NCBI GenBank assembly: GCA_964637695.1
Contig: CAZWVF010000030.1
Span: 1-32,295, forward strand
Direction: 5' to 3'
DNA: 32,295 nt
Origin: JAGLTZ01 sp964637695
Lineage (GTDB): Bacteria; Blakebacterota; Blakebacteria; Blakebacterales; Blakebacteraceae
The notes beneath the pieces are model-generated. The model was not told the origin of the DNA, did no database searches, and saw only the letters and a program-made list of their open reading frames with translations. The position numbers and the translations under genes are program-made. How positions within the stretch are numbered: the first letter of the stretch is position 1; the number at the start of each line of letters is the position of its first letter. Shown piece by piece: positions 8,740 through 17,453 of the stretch.

Positions 8740-10167
8740 ATGCGTGTTCTGCTGGTAGCCAGTTCGCGATCGATGGCAGGGTTCGATATGACGACGAGGT
8801 TGCCCAACCTCGGATTGAACTCCATCGCTGCGAACCTCGATCGGGATCTCTGTGAGGTGAAGGTTGTAGATCTGGTTGTCGCCGGCCGCAAACCGAGGAA
8901 GTATTTCCAGCAACTGCTCAGCCGTTATCAGCCCGATACTGTTGGTTTCAGCTGCATGATATTCCAATATGATGAAACACTCGCCCTGATAAAAATCACG
9001 AAGGCATTCAACAGGGATATCACCGTTGTGCTGGGTGGCTATCACGCCACCGTCACTTTTGACGAAATCATCGAAAGTGATGACATGGAATTCATCGATT
9101 TCATCCTGCGGAAGGAAGGCGAGATCGCCTTCAACGGGCTGATAAAGGCTCTCGGGAATGGTGGTGACTGCAGCGAGGTCCCCAATCTCTCATTTCGGGA
9201 TTCAGGATCGATCATTCATACCGCCGACAACCCGGTTCTCGACCTGGACGAGATCAAACCGCCCGACAGGGATTCCAGAGTTATAAAGAAGGGATTCCAT
9301 TTCCTGGGATACCCGGCGGATGTGTCGGAGACCTCACGGGGCTGTGCCTACGACTGCAGCTTCTGCAGCATTGGCATGATGTACGGCAACAGTTACAGAA
9401 CCTTCAAAATCGACAGGATCCTGGAAGATATCAGGGACATCCAGGCTCGTGGTGCCAGGGCGATTTTCTTCATAGATGACAATATCACCCTGCATGGAAA
9501 ACGCTTCAAGGAGGTATGTGAAGCGATTATCGATGCCGGATTGAACGATATCAAATACGTCACCCAGGCAAGTGTCAGGGGTTTGAAGCAGACGCCTGGT
9601 CTTGCCGAGTCAATGGCCAGGGCTGGATTCAAATACATATTCCTGGGAATAGAAAACGCGTCGGATGAGACACTCGAGTTCCTGAACAAGAGCAACCAGC
9701 TTGAGAGCAGTGACGCCTACGAGGTCGTTGCTGAGCTGCAGGAGTATGGAGCCATTGTGATAGGGGGATTCATACTTGGTAATCCTGACGACAAAGAAGA
9801 GGATATCTGGGCGAATTACGATTACGCCAAAGCGCTTGGAATAGACATCCCCGGTTTCGTGATACTGACTCCATACCCCAAGACGGCGATCAGGGCAGAA
9901 CTGCTGGAGATGGGATTGATAACAAATATCCACGACTACTCCACATACGATCAGTGCCGGGCAAATATCAGAACGAAGCACATCTCAACGGAAAGGCTCT
10001 ACGAGCTGAGGAATGAACTGGATAAGAGGTACCTGATCGATACCGGCAAGGCGTGGAGCCTGATCCGCCGGCATCCTTCCTTTGCTACCAGGATGATCAT
10101 CGAGCAGTTCATTAAGAGACCGGGGAAGATGCTGGGCTATCTGAAGGGATTCTCCGGAAAAGCCTGA
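8740..10167 (+). CDS. B12-binding-domain radical SAM protein
   Basis: A 475-residue protein of the cobalamin-dependent radical SAM group. The N-terminal Rossmann-like part (residues 1-145) has VGFSCMIFQYDETL and VVLGGYHATVTFDEII, as in B12-binding domains, but no DxHxxG cobalamin-ligating motif is visible. The radical SAM core begins with SRGCAYDCSFC, giving the CxxxCxxC cluster ligands Cys202, Cys206 and Cys209. FIDDNITLHGKRFKEV and GFKYIFLGIENASDETL match later core strands. The family includes methyltransferases and ring-forming or tailoring enzymes; the substrate is not readable here. It follows the efflux operon by 115 bp. The stop codon directly abuts the stop of the convergent glycosyltransferase, forming TGATCA. 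A GGGGA stretch precedes the ATG. Confidence 0.9.
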   Translation: MRVLLVASSRSMAGFDMTTRLPNLGLNSIAANLDRDLCEVKVVDLVVAGRKPRKYFQQLLSRYQPDTVGFSCMIFQYDETLALIKITKAFNRDITVVLGGYHATVTFDEIIESDDMEFIDFILRKEGEIAFNGLIKALGNGGDCSEVPNLSFRDSGSIIHTADNPVLDLDEIKPPDRDSRVIKKGFHFLGYPADVSETSRGCAYDCSFCSIGMMYGNSYRTFKIDRILEDIRDIQARGARAIFFIDDNITLHGKRFKEVCEAIIDAGLNDIKYVTQASVRGLKQTPGLAESMARAGFKYIFLGIENASDETLEFLNKSNQLESSDAYEVVAELQEYGAIVIGGFILGNPDDKEEDIWANYDYAKALGIDIPGFVILTPYPKTAIRAELLEMGLITNIHDYSTYDQCRANIRTKHISTERLYELRNELDKRYLIDTGKAWSLIRRHPSFATRMIIEQFIKRPGKMLGYLKGFSGKA

Positions 10168-11319
10168 TCAGGTAAGCCTGTACCGCTCACCCTTCCATCT
10201 GAAGGTGAAGAAATTGCCCTTCACCATTATTGGAAGGGTTAAGATCAGGTTGGCAACGAATCCAGGCAGGAACCAGGCCAGCAGGTAGTGGCATCTGTAT
10301 ATGAATACCGCCTTCCCCATGAAAAGGAAGTCGACAAAGGCCTTGATCCCAAGTGACATGAGCAGCCATTGAACTATGGCAGCATTCATTAACGAAAGAA
10401 TGAAGCCGATCCAGATCAGGCAGTAGAGGAGGAGCGCAGGCAGGAAGAACAATCTGACACCTGCAGTTACGATATTGCCTCCGTAAGCTCCCCAGCGGAA
10501 CCTTTGCTGCAGGAACTCTCTTAATCCTCCTGCACCTGCCGTTGTTACAATCGATGCGGGCTCTGTGGCCACTGCAAATGACCAGGGTGATCTGGTATGT
10601 ACGTGGTTGAGCAGATAGTTATCCTCGGCAGGCCTGACTGGCAGACGGGAGAATTCCTCCTCTACAGATTCGAATATCTCTTTTCGATATGCGAAATTCG
10701 AGGCGGTACAGGTATAGGCAGATCCGGCTCCTATGAAGGCCACACCGAGTGCCCGGTGAGAGAGATAATCGATTGCATCGATACCGGCCCAAAGGCTCTT
10801 TGGCCTTGGATACGCTGTGTGGCCGACAACCATGCCTACCTTTTCTCCAAATCGGTCATTAATGGCTGAAAGCCACCCATTATGCGGAACGCAATCGGCA
10901 TCTGTGCTGACGATGATCTCTCCACGAGCCATCCTTAAGGCTCTAATCAAGGCGGTTTTTTTAGGGGTGACATTCTGCTCTTTCAGATCGACTCGAACAG
11001 TTGAAATGTTGTGATAATTTGAACAGAATTCCTGGATTAATTCAGGTGTTCCATCAGTAGATCTGTCATCAGCAATTATCAACTCAAACAGATTCGGTGG
11101 ATAATCCTGTGATGCGATCGCCTTCAGGCACGCTCCTATATTTTCCTCTTCGTTATGAGCCGCGATTATCACAGTGAGGGAATGAAGTCTGTCGTTTGAA
11201 GATAGGGGGATACGGAAAAGTCCGATGAGCAGCACCATCAGCGAAATTGCGTACCATGCTGTAAAAGCCGTCAACAGAACAACAAATATTGTCTCGAAGG
11301 CAGTCATTTCACCGATCAT
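10168..11319 (-). CDS. Family 2 glycosyltransferase, membrane-anchored
   Basis: A 383-residue GT2 enzyme. There is an N-terminal TM (about residues 5-30), then the GT-A fold with LTVIIAAHNEEENIGACLKAI, the nucleotide-binding ADDRSTDGT, a DxD-type STDADC, the acceptor-site AEDNYLL, and a QxxRW-type QRFRWG. Two or three C-terminal TM segments follow. This motif set is that of processive or membrane-linked GT2 enzymes transferring sugars to a lipid or growing polysaccharide. It overlaps the end of the upstream deacetylase by about 11 bp, so the two are cotranscribed and probably act on the same glycan, as in deacetylated poly-N-acetylhexosamine or lipid-sugar pathways. An in-frame ATG at 11307 is an alternative start. 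Base composition here looks more AT-rich than in the flanks. Confidence 0.9.
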   Translation of the reverse strand: MIGEMTAFETIFVVLLTAFTAWYAISLMVLLIGLFRIPLSSNDRLHSLTVIIAAHNEEENIGACLKAIASQDYPPNLFELIIADDRSTDGTPELIQEFCSNYHNISTVRVDLKEQNVTPKKTALIRALRMARGEIIVSTDADCVPHNGWLSAINDRFGEKVGMVVGHTAYPRPKSLWAGIDAIDYLSHRALGVAFIGAGSAYTCTASNFAYRKEIFESVEEEFSRLPVRPAEDNYLLNHVHTRSPWSFAVATEPASIVTTAGAGGLREFLQQRFRWGAYGGNIVTAGVRLFFLPALLLYCLIWIGFILSLMNAAIVQWLLMSLGIKAFVDFLFMGKAVFIYRCHYLLAWFLPGFVANLILTLPIMVKGNFFTFRWKGERYRLT

Positions 11320-11944
11320 TAAAAAGTTCAGCCACCGTAACCGGCTTCATCCCCCTGGAAAGAACATCCTCAAGGATTGAATCGATGGCATTGACAGTTG
11401 CAGTGTGATCACGTGTGACATCCTTGAAATGACAGTCGTGGAATAGCAGAATGGATCCAGGGGATATCTTTCTATTTACTCGGTTCACAATTCTCTCGGC
11501 AGATATTCCACGAAAATCCCAGCTATTGAAACTCCATAGCACTATTGAAAGATCCAGGTCCCTGCAGATAGAGAGCAGGGCTGGAGTTATGTGACCGTAT
11601 GGTGGACGCATGAAGTGGTTGGGTTCCCCGGTGATGTTCTCGATCAGCTCCTTCGTACGAACCACCTCACCAAGCAACCGGGATTTCCTCATACGCAACG
11701 CAGACATGTGGGAATAAGTGTGATTGCCGATAAGATGTCCCTGGCTTTCGAGCTCTTCGGCTGTTGATCTGTTGCTCTCGATGTTTCTTCCTGATACAAA
11801 GAACGTGGCCTTCGCCTGATATCGTTCCAGAACCTCCAGGATCTTTGGTGTGTATTCAGCGTGCGGACCGTCATCAAACGTGATGGCGAAATCGCTGCCT
11901 GACCTTGAACCGCTGATGTCTATTCTGCAGTTGAACAGTACCAT
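11309..11944 (-). CDS. Polysaccharide deacetylase (NodB domain, CE4)
   Basis: A 211-residue NodB-homology protein with all the classical motifs. These are ITFDDGP (catalytic base and metal Asp), GNHTYSH (metal His pair), RPPYG, a WSFNSWDF strand and LLFHD. An active metal-dependent N-deacetylase is therefore expected. The open frame extends to 12148, but residues before MVLFNCRIDIS are not deacetylase-like and would overlap mobA on the other strand. I therefore placed the start at the ATG at 11944; the ribosome binding site there is poor. No signal peptide is apparent, so a cytoplasmic lipid-linked or UDP-sugar substrate is possible. It is first of a two-gene unit with the glycosyltransferase. 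Confidence 0.88.
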   Translation of the reverse strand: MVLFNCRIDISGSRSGSDFAITFDDGPHAEYTPKILEVLERYQAKATFFVSGRNIESNRSTAEELESQGHLIGNHTYSHMSALRMRKSRLLGEVVRTKELIENITGEPNHFMRPPYGHITPALLSICRDLDLSIVLWSFNSWDFRGISAERIVNRVNRKISPGSILLFHDCHFKDVTRDHTATVNAIDSILEDVLSRGMKPVTVAELFNDR

Positions 11945-12029
11945 ATATGTAGTATAGAGCTTTTCCTGTCTGCTGTAAGATGAGATATGGTGATTGTAGA
12001 GTTCTCCCGATTCCTGTGATTCTGGTTTT

Positions 12030-12644
12030 ATGAGTAAAGAGATACATACGCAAATTGTGGTTGGAATCCTCGCGGGTGGGAAAAGTAGCCGCATGGGTAC
12101 CGATAAAACACTTCTTAAACTCAACGGATTGAGCCTGCTGGAACGCACCGTTGGAACAGCACTTAAGACCGGTTATGAGGTCGCTGTTTCAGGTTGCGGG
12201 CAACCAGAGGGGTGGCTCTTCCCGGATGTTTCCTTCGTACAGGACACCATCCCGCATCAAGGCCCAATTCATGGAATCGTGAGGCTTCTCGAAAGATACG
12301 ACCGTCCGGTACTTGCCATAGGGTGCGATATGCCTCTGATCACCGTGGAACTTCTGAATTGGCTGATTGGGCAATCATCAGATCATATGCAGCCGGATGG
12401 CCTGGCCACCCTGAATTCCCAAAAAACGATCCAGCCGCTTTTATCCATTTATAATCCGGAGGTCCTCGGACAAATTGATGCTGAGTTCAAAGAAGGCACA
12501 TACTCGGCAGTTGATGTTATCGAGGCAGGACGATTCGGCATGGTAACGATTCCGGCAGGAAAGGGATCATTGCTCTTCAGCGTCGACACGCCGGACGATT
12601 TTGAATATGTACAGGGGATTCTGAGGGAACAGGATGCTGACTGA
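12030..12644 (+). CDS. mobA: Molybdenum cofactor guanylyltransferase MobA
   Basis: A 204-residue nucleotidyltransferase. The N-terminal GILAGGKSSRMGTDK is the MobA GTP-binding signature. AIGCDMPLI carries the metal-binding Asp, and PIHGIVRLL and SVDTPDDFEYV are family-typical. It would attach GMP to molybdopterin, producing the MGD cofactor of DMSO-reductase-family enzymes. Its stop codon is immediately followed by the ATG of such an enzyme, which strongly supports the assignment. The ATG at 12030 has no clear ribosome binding site. The gene is divergent from the deacetylase, with about 85 bp between starts. No other Mo-cofactor gene is in the window. Confidence 0.93.
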   Translation: MSKEIHTQIVVGILAGGKSSRMGTDKTLLKLNGLSLLERTVGTALKTGYEVAVSGCGQPEGWLFPDVSFVQDTIPHQGPIHGIVRLLERYDRPVLAIGCDMPLITVELLNWLIGQSSDHMQPDGLATLNSQKTIQPLLSIYNPEVLGQIDAEFKEGTYSAVDVIEAGRFGMVTIPAGKGSLLFSVDTPDDFEYVQGILREQDAD

Positions 12645-14684
12645 ATGACCGGGGATCGAGTCATACGCACGGTGTGTCCGAGGAACTGTTACTGCACCTG
12701 CGGGATGCTGATAACTGTCAGGGATGGACAGATCGTTCAGATCGAGGGTGATCCTTTAAACCCTGCCACAGGGGGAAAGGTCTGCCTCAAAGGTCTCAGC
12801 TATGTGGAACGCGTCAACGCTCCCGATCGGCTCCATGCACCTCTGCGGAGGAATAAAGGCAGTGATCGGTTCGAGCCGGTCAGCTGGGAGGATGCTCTGG
12901 ACGGGATCGCGAAGGGATTGGAACAGTTGCGCGTCAGCGATGGTCCACTCTCCGTATTCTATTATGAAGGATCCGGAAATCACGGAGCCCTTTCGGTTAT
13001 GGCGGATGTGTTCTGGAACCAGTTCGGTGGATGTACCAGAGCCCATGGAGATCTCTGCTGGTCTGCAGGATTGGAAGCAACCCGGCTTACATATGGAGCC
13101 AACCTGCACGATCATCCCGTTCTGACCCGAGAAAGCCGATTCATAATGTTATGGGGTCACAATCCGGCCGAAACCAATATCCATCAGATGCGCCTGATCT
13201 TTGAAGCGCAGGAAAAAGGTGCCGCATTAGCTGTCATTGATCCCAGATCGACCGATACTTCCGATGCCGCTGATATCCACCTGAGGCCCAGACCGGGCAC
13301 AGATGCCGCTCTTGCCATGGGAATGGCAAACGTCCTGAACAGTGAAGGATTAACAGACCGGCCATTTCTCGGGCGGAATGCCGTAGGAGTAGAACCTTTT
13401 CTGGAGAGAGCGGGGGAGTACCCGGTTGAACGGGTGGCGGAAATCACCGGACTTTCCGAACAGGAGATACATGACCTTTCGGTTGCCTATGGCAGTAACC
13501 GCCCGGCACTGCTTATAGCTGGTTTCGGTTTACAGCGGCACCATCATGCAGGCCAGACCATGCGTACGGTGGCACTGCTTCCAGCGCTTACCGGCAACAT
13601 TGGTGTCAAGGGCGGGGGCTGGCAGTATGCCAACCTCGCCAGCCATGTCCTCCGCGAGCCTCCATTGCCGCATCCTCGAAATGGATCAGGACGCTCAATT
13701 CCAACATCACGATTCGGTATCGAGCTGCAGCAGCTCAGTGATCCTCCGGTTCGTGCGGCCTGGATCGAAAAGGCCAATCCGGTAAGCCAGCATCCTCAAA
13801 CCAGCCGGGTTCGTAAAGCGCTGGAAAGCATGGAACTTGTCGTGGTAGTCGATCAGTTCCTTACCGATACGGCACGCATGGCTGACTATGTACTGCCTGC
13901 CAAGACTCTCTTCGAAGAGGAGGATCTCGTAACGGCATACTGGCATCCCTACCTGCAGCTGAGACAACAGGTATTGCGGCCTCCTGAAGGTGTAAAGACC
14001 GAGACGGAGATCTGGCAGCTGCTCTGCGAGCGATTTGGATTTGAAACCGACTGGTTTTGTAGTGACAGACGAGAACTGCTGAGGAGAATGCTGCCCGAAG
14101 GGCAGGGTGGACTGCTCGAGAGAATGGAATCTGAACCGGTGATGTTCAATGGTGCAAATGAGGTCGTGAGTGGCAGCGGGAATGGATATGTGGCATGGCA
14201 CGATGGCAGTTATCCAACTGAATCGGGCAAGATCGAGTTCGAATCGGAGGAGGCGTCCAGGCTGTGGGGAGTGGACAGGTTGCCATCCTATGAACCGCTT
14301 CCCGAGGGACACGAATCGGAAGCTGCATCACGCTACCCGCTGCAGCTCCTGACCTGCAAAACGAGGGAACGGATCCACTCCCAGTTCGGCAACCTGAGCT
14401 GGATTCAGGAAGTTGACCGGTCACGCAGGCTGGACATGCACCCTGAGGATGCATTGGCACGAGGACTGTCAGATGGAGAGATGGCTGCAGTCTGGAACGA
14501 CCGTGGCCGTGTCGAGATTGAGGTGCACTTCGATTACGGTATCCGCCAGGGTGTAGTGCATGTCATCGAAGGCCGTTGTCATCCTGATGATCCCTGGCTC
14601 AATCTGCTTACCGATGACGGCATCACCGACATGAACCATGGCGCTACCTTCTACGAATGCCTGGTTGAGGTGGGAAAGCCATGA
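12645..14684 (+). CDS. Molybdopterin-dependent oxidoreductase, catalytic subunit
   Basis: A 679-residue enzyme of the DMSO-reductase superfamily binding bis-MGD and one [4Fe-4S] cluster. The cluster ligands are Cys11, Cys15, Cys19 and Cys47 (CPRNCYCTC, then GGKVCLKG); Cys17 between them is an unusual extra cysteine. GDLCWSAGLEATRLTYG puts Cys138 where the protein ligand to Mo usually lies. ILWGHNPAETN-like RFIMLWGHNPAETNIHQMR, VIDPRSTDTS and the C-terminal molydop-binding domain (LLTCKTRERIHSQFGN) are present. No Tat motif is visible, and mature sequence starts at once, so a cytoplasmic site is likely. It starts directly after the mobA stop and overlaps the ferredoxin gene by ATGA. The reaction (S- or N-oxide, thiosulfate/polysulfide or other) cannot be decided. 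Confidence 0.92.
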   Translation: MTGDRVIRTVCPRNCYCTCGMLITVRDGQIVQIEGDPLNPATGGKVCLKGLSYVERVNAPDRLHAPLRRNKGSDRFEPVSWEDALDGIAKGLEQLRVSDGPLSVFYYEGSGNHGALSVMADVFWNQFGGCTRAHGDLCWSAGLEATRLTYGANLHDHPVLTRESRFIMLWGHNPAETNIHQMRLIFEAQEKGAALAVIDPRSTDTSDAADIHLRPRPGTDAALAMGMANVLNSEGLTDRPFLGRNAVGVEPFLERAGEYPVERVAEITGLSEQEIHDLSVAYGSNRPALLIAGFGLQRHHHAGQTMRTVALLPALTGNIGVKGGGWQYANLASHVLREPPLPHPRNGSGRSIPTSRFGIELQQLSDPPVRAAWIEKANPVSQHPQTSRVRKALESMELVVVVDQFLTDTARMADYVLPAKTLFEEEDLVTAYWHPYLQLRQQVLRPPEGVKTETEIWQLLCERFGFETDWFCSDRRELLRRMLPEGQGGLLERMESEPVMFNGANEVVSGSGNGYVAWHDGSYPTESGKIEFESEEASRLWGVDRLPSYEPLPEGHESEAASRYPLQLLTCKTRERIHSQFGNLSWIQEVDRSRRLDMHPEDALARGLSDGEMAAVWNDRGRVEIEVHFDYGIRQGVVHVIEGRCHPDDPWLNLLTDDGITDMNHGATFYECLVEVGKP

Positions 14685-15259
14685 GCAAAGCTGGATTTCT
14701 CATCGACCTGGGAAGATGTGTTGGATGCGGATCGTGCGTGCTGGCATGCAGGATAGAAAACAGCCTTCCCATTGTGATATCGTGGCGGCGCGTTCTTCCT
14801 CTCAATCTGGACCGCAAACCGGGCGGTCCGACATATCATTTCTCTGTTGCATGCCATCACTGCGAAAATCCTGCATGCTTCCGGGCATGTCCATCGGGTG
14901 CCTGCGAAATTGGAGAGAATGGTGCGGTGACATTGAACGAAAGTCGCTGTCTCGGTTGCAGGTACTGTGAGATGGCCTGCCCATTCGGTGCCCCGGCATA
15001 CAATGATGGTACAGGGATAATGTCCAAATGCGATTTCTGCTCTGACCGGACCCGTAGTGGAGCGCGACCCGCCTGTATTGAAGCATGTCCGACGGGTGCA
15101 CTTTCAGAGCTCAGCGAAAGTGAGCAGGAGAGCAGGGTCGAAGATATCCCGGGATTCACAGATCCAGCAGGTTTCAAACCATCTCTAAGATTTATCGAAC
15201 CCCGGGGAAGGGTGCGGATCGACAGACTTCAGAGGCTGTGGGAGGTGTTGAGGCGATGA
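14681..15259 (+). CDS. Four-cluster 4Fe-4S ferredoxin subunit (DmsB-like)
   Basis: A 192-residue electron-transfer subunit. All four cysteine groups of a DmsB/NrfC/PhsB-type protein are intact: CVGCGSCVLAC near residue 13, CHHCENPACFRAC near 60, CLGCRYCEMAC near 92, and CDFCx11CIEAC near 113-132. Four [4Fe-4S] clusters are expected, wiring the molybdenum subunit to the membrane anchor. No signal sequence is visible. The start overlaps the stop of the catalytic gene as ATGA. The stop likewise overlaps the start of the membrane subunit, so expression of the three should be coupled. Confidence 0.94.
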   Translation: MSKAGFLIDLGRCVGCGSCVLACRIENSLPIVISWRRVLPLNLDRKPGGPTYHFSVACHHCENPACFRACPSGACEIGENGAVTLNESRCLGCRYCEMACPFGAPAYNDGTGIMSKCDFCSDRTRSGARPACIEACPTGALSELSESEQESRVEDIPGFTDPAGFKPSLRFIEPRGRVRIDRLQRLWEVLRR

Positions 15260-16065
15260 GAGAGAACCGTCCTCTGATCCTGTTTACTTCGCTGGCTCAG
15301 ATGGGAGCAGGAATAGCTGCTGTACAGCCTCTGTTATGGCTCGTGACAGGCAGGTTCATATGGCCCGGATGGATTGAAGTTGCGGCTGTTGCCCTTCTGC
15401 TCCTGGCCGGCATGGTCTCTTCACTGGCTCATCTGGGACGAAAGAAGCGGATGCTCTTCGTTCTGTTCCGGATCAATCAGAGCCCGCTCAGCATAGAGTT
15501 GCTGCTGACCGGCATCACCTTCACAGCCGCCCTGGCCACCTTTCTCTGGTACCGTACGATCCCGTTCTTCGCCTGGAGAGTGACGATCGTGGCGGCACTG
15601 ATTCTGCTTTTGGTAATGGGTCTTGTTTACAGGCTGGAAGGACAGCTCACATGGAAGGGGGCTGCAGTAGTTGCACCCCTGACGGCCGGAATGCTCTGGG
15701 GATCGGTGTTCCTTCCCGTGGTTGAGAATGCAGCTTCAGGTACTTCCCTGCTGCCGGTCTATTTGCTCATCATAATCGACGTTCTGCTGACGACTGTCAG
15801 GTGGAGAACAATCGAACATTCAGGTCGATATGGGCGCCCCGGATTCGCTGCCGCCTTCGAGGACAGGCACAAACTGATCATCACACGACTGATCGTAACT
15901 GACCTGCTGACACCGATCGCCCTGCTGCTGATCGATCCGGTTGTGGCACTGATAACCGTCACAGCGGGTGTGTTCATGGATCGCTATATCTTCTATGCCC
16001 TGGGAGTCGTGCACACTACAGAAGCCGAGATCAGCAGGGTGGAATCTCTTATCCCCGACCGGTGA
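15256..16065 (+). CDS. DmsC-like membrane anchor subunit
   Basis: A 269-residue integral membrane protein with about eight hydrophobic segments. It contains FTSLAQMGAGIAA at the N-terminus and HLGRKKRMLFVLFRINQSPLSIELL between TM2 and TM3, the hallmark region of DmsC-type quinol-binding anchors. It should hold the Mo/FeS subunits at the inner membrane and exchange electrons with the quinone pool. GGAGG lies 10 nt before the ATG at 15256, which forms ATGA with the ferredoxin stop. I prefer this to an in-frame GTG at 15238. No TorD/DmsD-type chaperone follows; the next gene is an unrelated permease. Confidence 0.88.
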   Translation: MRENRPLILFTSLAQMGAGIAAVQPLLWLVTGRFIWPGWIEVAAVALLLLAGMVSSLAHLGRKKRMLFVLFRINQSPLSIELLLTGITFTAALATFLWYRTIPFFAWRVTIVAALILLLVMGLVYRLEGQLTWKGAAVVAPLTAGMLWGSVFLPVVENAASGTSLLPVYLLIIIDVLLTTVRWRTIEHSGRYGRPGFAAAFEDRHKLIITRLIVTDLLTPIALLLIDPVVALITVTAGVFMDRYIFYALGVVHTTEAEISRVESLIPDR

Positions 16066-16109
16066 ACAGGGAATGATCACAGAGATAGCAGGAAAGGGAT
16101 GACCGGCAG

Positions 16110-17453
16110 ATGGTGGAACTGAGGAAGGAACTGACTCTTTACGGGCTGACGATGGTGGCCATAGGGTCGTGTATCGGCTCGGGCATCTTCCTGACTCCCT
16201 CACAGGTCGCCGGCCATCTTCCTGCTCCGGCCTTGATCCTCCTTGTCTGGGCAATTGGCGGAATCATCACACTAACGGGAGCTCTGACCTTTGCAGAGCT
16301 GGGAGCGATGTTCCCGCAGACGGGTGGAGTATACGTCTACCTGAAAGAGGGATATGGCGATCTTTTCGGATTCCTGTACGGGTGGGCCTACCTGCTCGTA
16401 ATCACCACAGGAGCGATAGCAGCCCTGACTATCGCCTGTGCCAGGTACCTCTCCTTCATTTTTCCTCTGGGAGAGAATGGTCAGACCCTGACAGCTATCT
16501 CTGCAATAGTTCTGGTAACCGTCGTGAATATCGTCCGGGTGAAGGCAGGGGAGATCTTTGCCAACATATTCACGGGTCTGAAACTTCTGGGTGTCTTTGC
16601 GATAATCATGGTTGGGGTGATTCTGGGTTCTCCCCAGACGATGAACATGCCCACTACGTTGATAGAATCATCCGGAGGGGCGGTAACGGCGTTCGGTCTG
16701 GCTCTGATCGGTGTCCTCTGGTCTTATGGTGGATGGCAGCATGCATCATACGTCGCCGGTGAGGCCAGAGATTCCCAGCGCACTGTACCGATGGCAATGG
16801 TGATCGGTGCTGGTGTAGTTGCCGCTGTCTACCTCCTGACCAACCTGGCCTACCTCTTCCTGTTACCCGTTGAACAGATAGCCGGATCGAGCAGCATCGC
16901 CGCCGATGCTGTCAGCACCGTAATCCCCTTTGGCGGGATTCTGGTGGCGGTCATGATAGCCATATCAACTTTCGGAACCGCCGGTATCTACTGCCTTACG
17001 GCACCACGACTCTATTACGCCATGGCTGCCGACGGTCTTTTCTTCAAGAAGCTTGCAGAAGTGCATCCACGGTTCAGGACCCCGGTGAATGCGATAGTGA
17101 TCCAGTCTGTCTGGGCCATTCTGCTGCTGCTCTTCTGGGGCACGTTCGAGGATGTAATTACTTACGTTGTCTTTATGGACTGGATCTTCTTTGCTTTGAC
17201 GGGCGCCTGCGTGATCATTTTCAGATTCACCAGGAAGGATGCAGAACGGCCATACAGGACGATCGGTTACCCGGTTACTCCCCTGATCTTTATCGGAATA
17301 TCCACTTTCTTCGTTATCAATACATTGCTGGAAAGGCCCCTGCATGCATGGGCAGGCCTGATATTCACTGTTATCGGCATCGCGGTCTTCTACTATTTCA
17401 AGAGATCCTCTGATCCGGAGCGGGCACCGCGAAGGCAGGGCGGCACCAGATAG
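16110..17453 (+). CDS. APC-superfamily amino-acid permease
   Basis: A 447-residue secondary transporter with about 12 TM segments. The N-terminus reads ELTLYGLTMVAIGSCIGSGIFLTPS; the G-S-G-I-F bend in TM1 is the substrate-carboxylate site of APC/LAT-type transporters. TFAELGAMFPQTGGVYVYLKEGYG in TM3 and GGWQHASYVAGEARDSQRTVPMAM in TM6-7 are family hallmarks. It resembles LAT/serine-threonine exchangers; substrate specificity is unclear. It lies 44 bp after the membrane anchor gene. Its last 61 bp overlap the 3' end of the convergent transporter gene on the other strand, so the C-terminal tail (SSDPERAPRRQGGTR) is encoded in shared DNA. Confidence 0.92.
   Translation: MVELRKELTLYGLTMVAIGSCIGSGIFLTPSQVAGHLPAPALILLVWAIGGIITLTGALTFAELGAMFPQTGGVYVYLKEGYGDLFGFLYGWAYLLVITTGAIAALTIACARYLSFIFPLGENGQTLTAISAIVLVTVVNIVRVKAGEIFANIFTGLKLLGVFAIIMVGVILGSPQTMNMPTTLIESSGGAVTAFGLALIGVLWSYGGWQHASYVAGEARDSQRTVPMAMVIGAGVVAAVYLLTNLAYLFLLPVEQIAGSSSIAADAVSTVIPFGGILVAVMIAISTFGTAGIYCLTAPRLYYAMAADGLFFKKLAEVHPRFRTPVNAIVIQSVWAILLLLFWGTFEDVITYVVFMDWIFFALTGACVIIFRFTRKDAERPYRTIGYPVTPLIFIGISTFFVINTLLERPLHAWAGLIFTVIGIAVFYYFKRSSDPERAPRRQGGTR

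Noticed and set aside
8740..11944. Hopanoid-type hpnJ-hpnI-hpnK cluster (radical SAM, glycosyltransferase, deacetylase)
   Set aside because: The radical SAM gene is convergent, not in operon with the other two, the deacetylase is NodB-type rather than YdjC-type, and no squalene cyclase is present.
13707..14312. 201-codon minus-strand frame opposite the molybdoenzyme gene
   Set aside because: Antisense shadow of a well-conserved enzyme; no motif or ribosome binding site.
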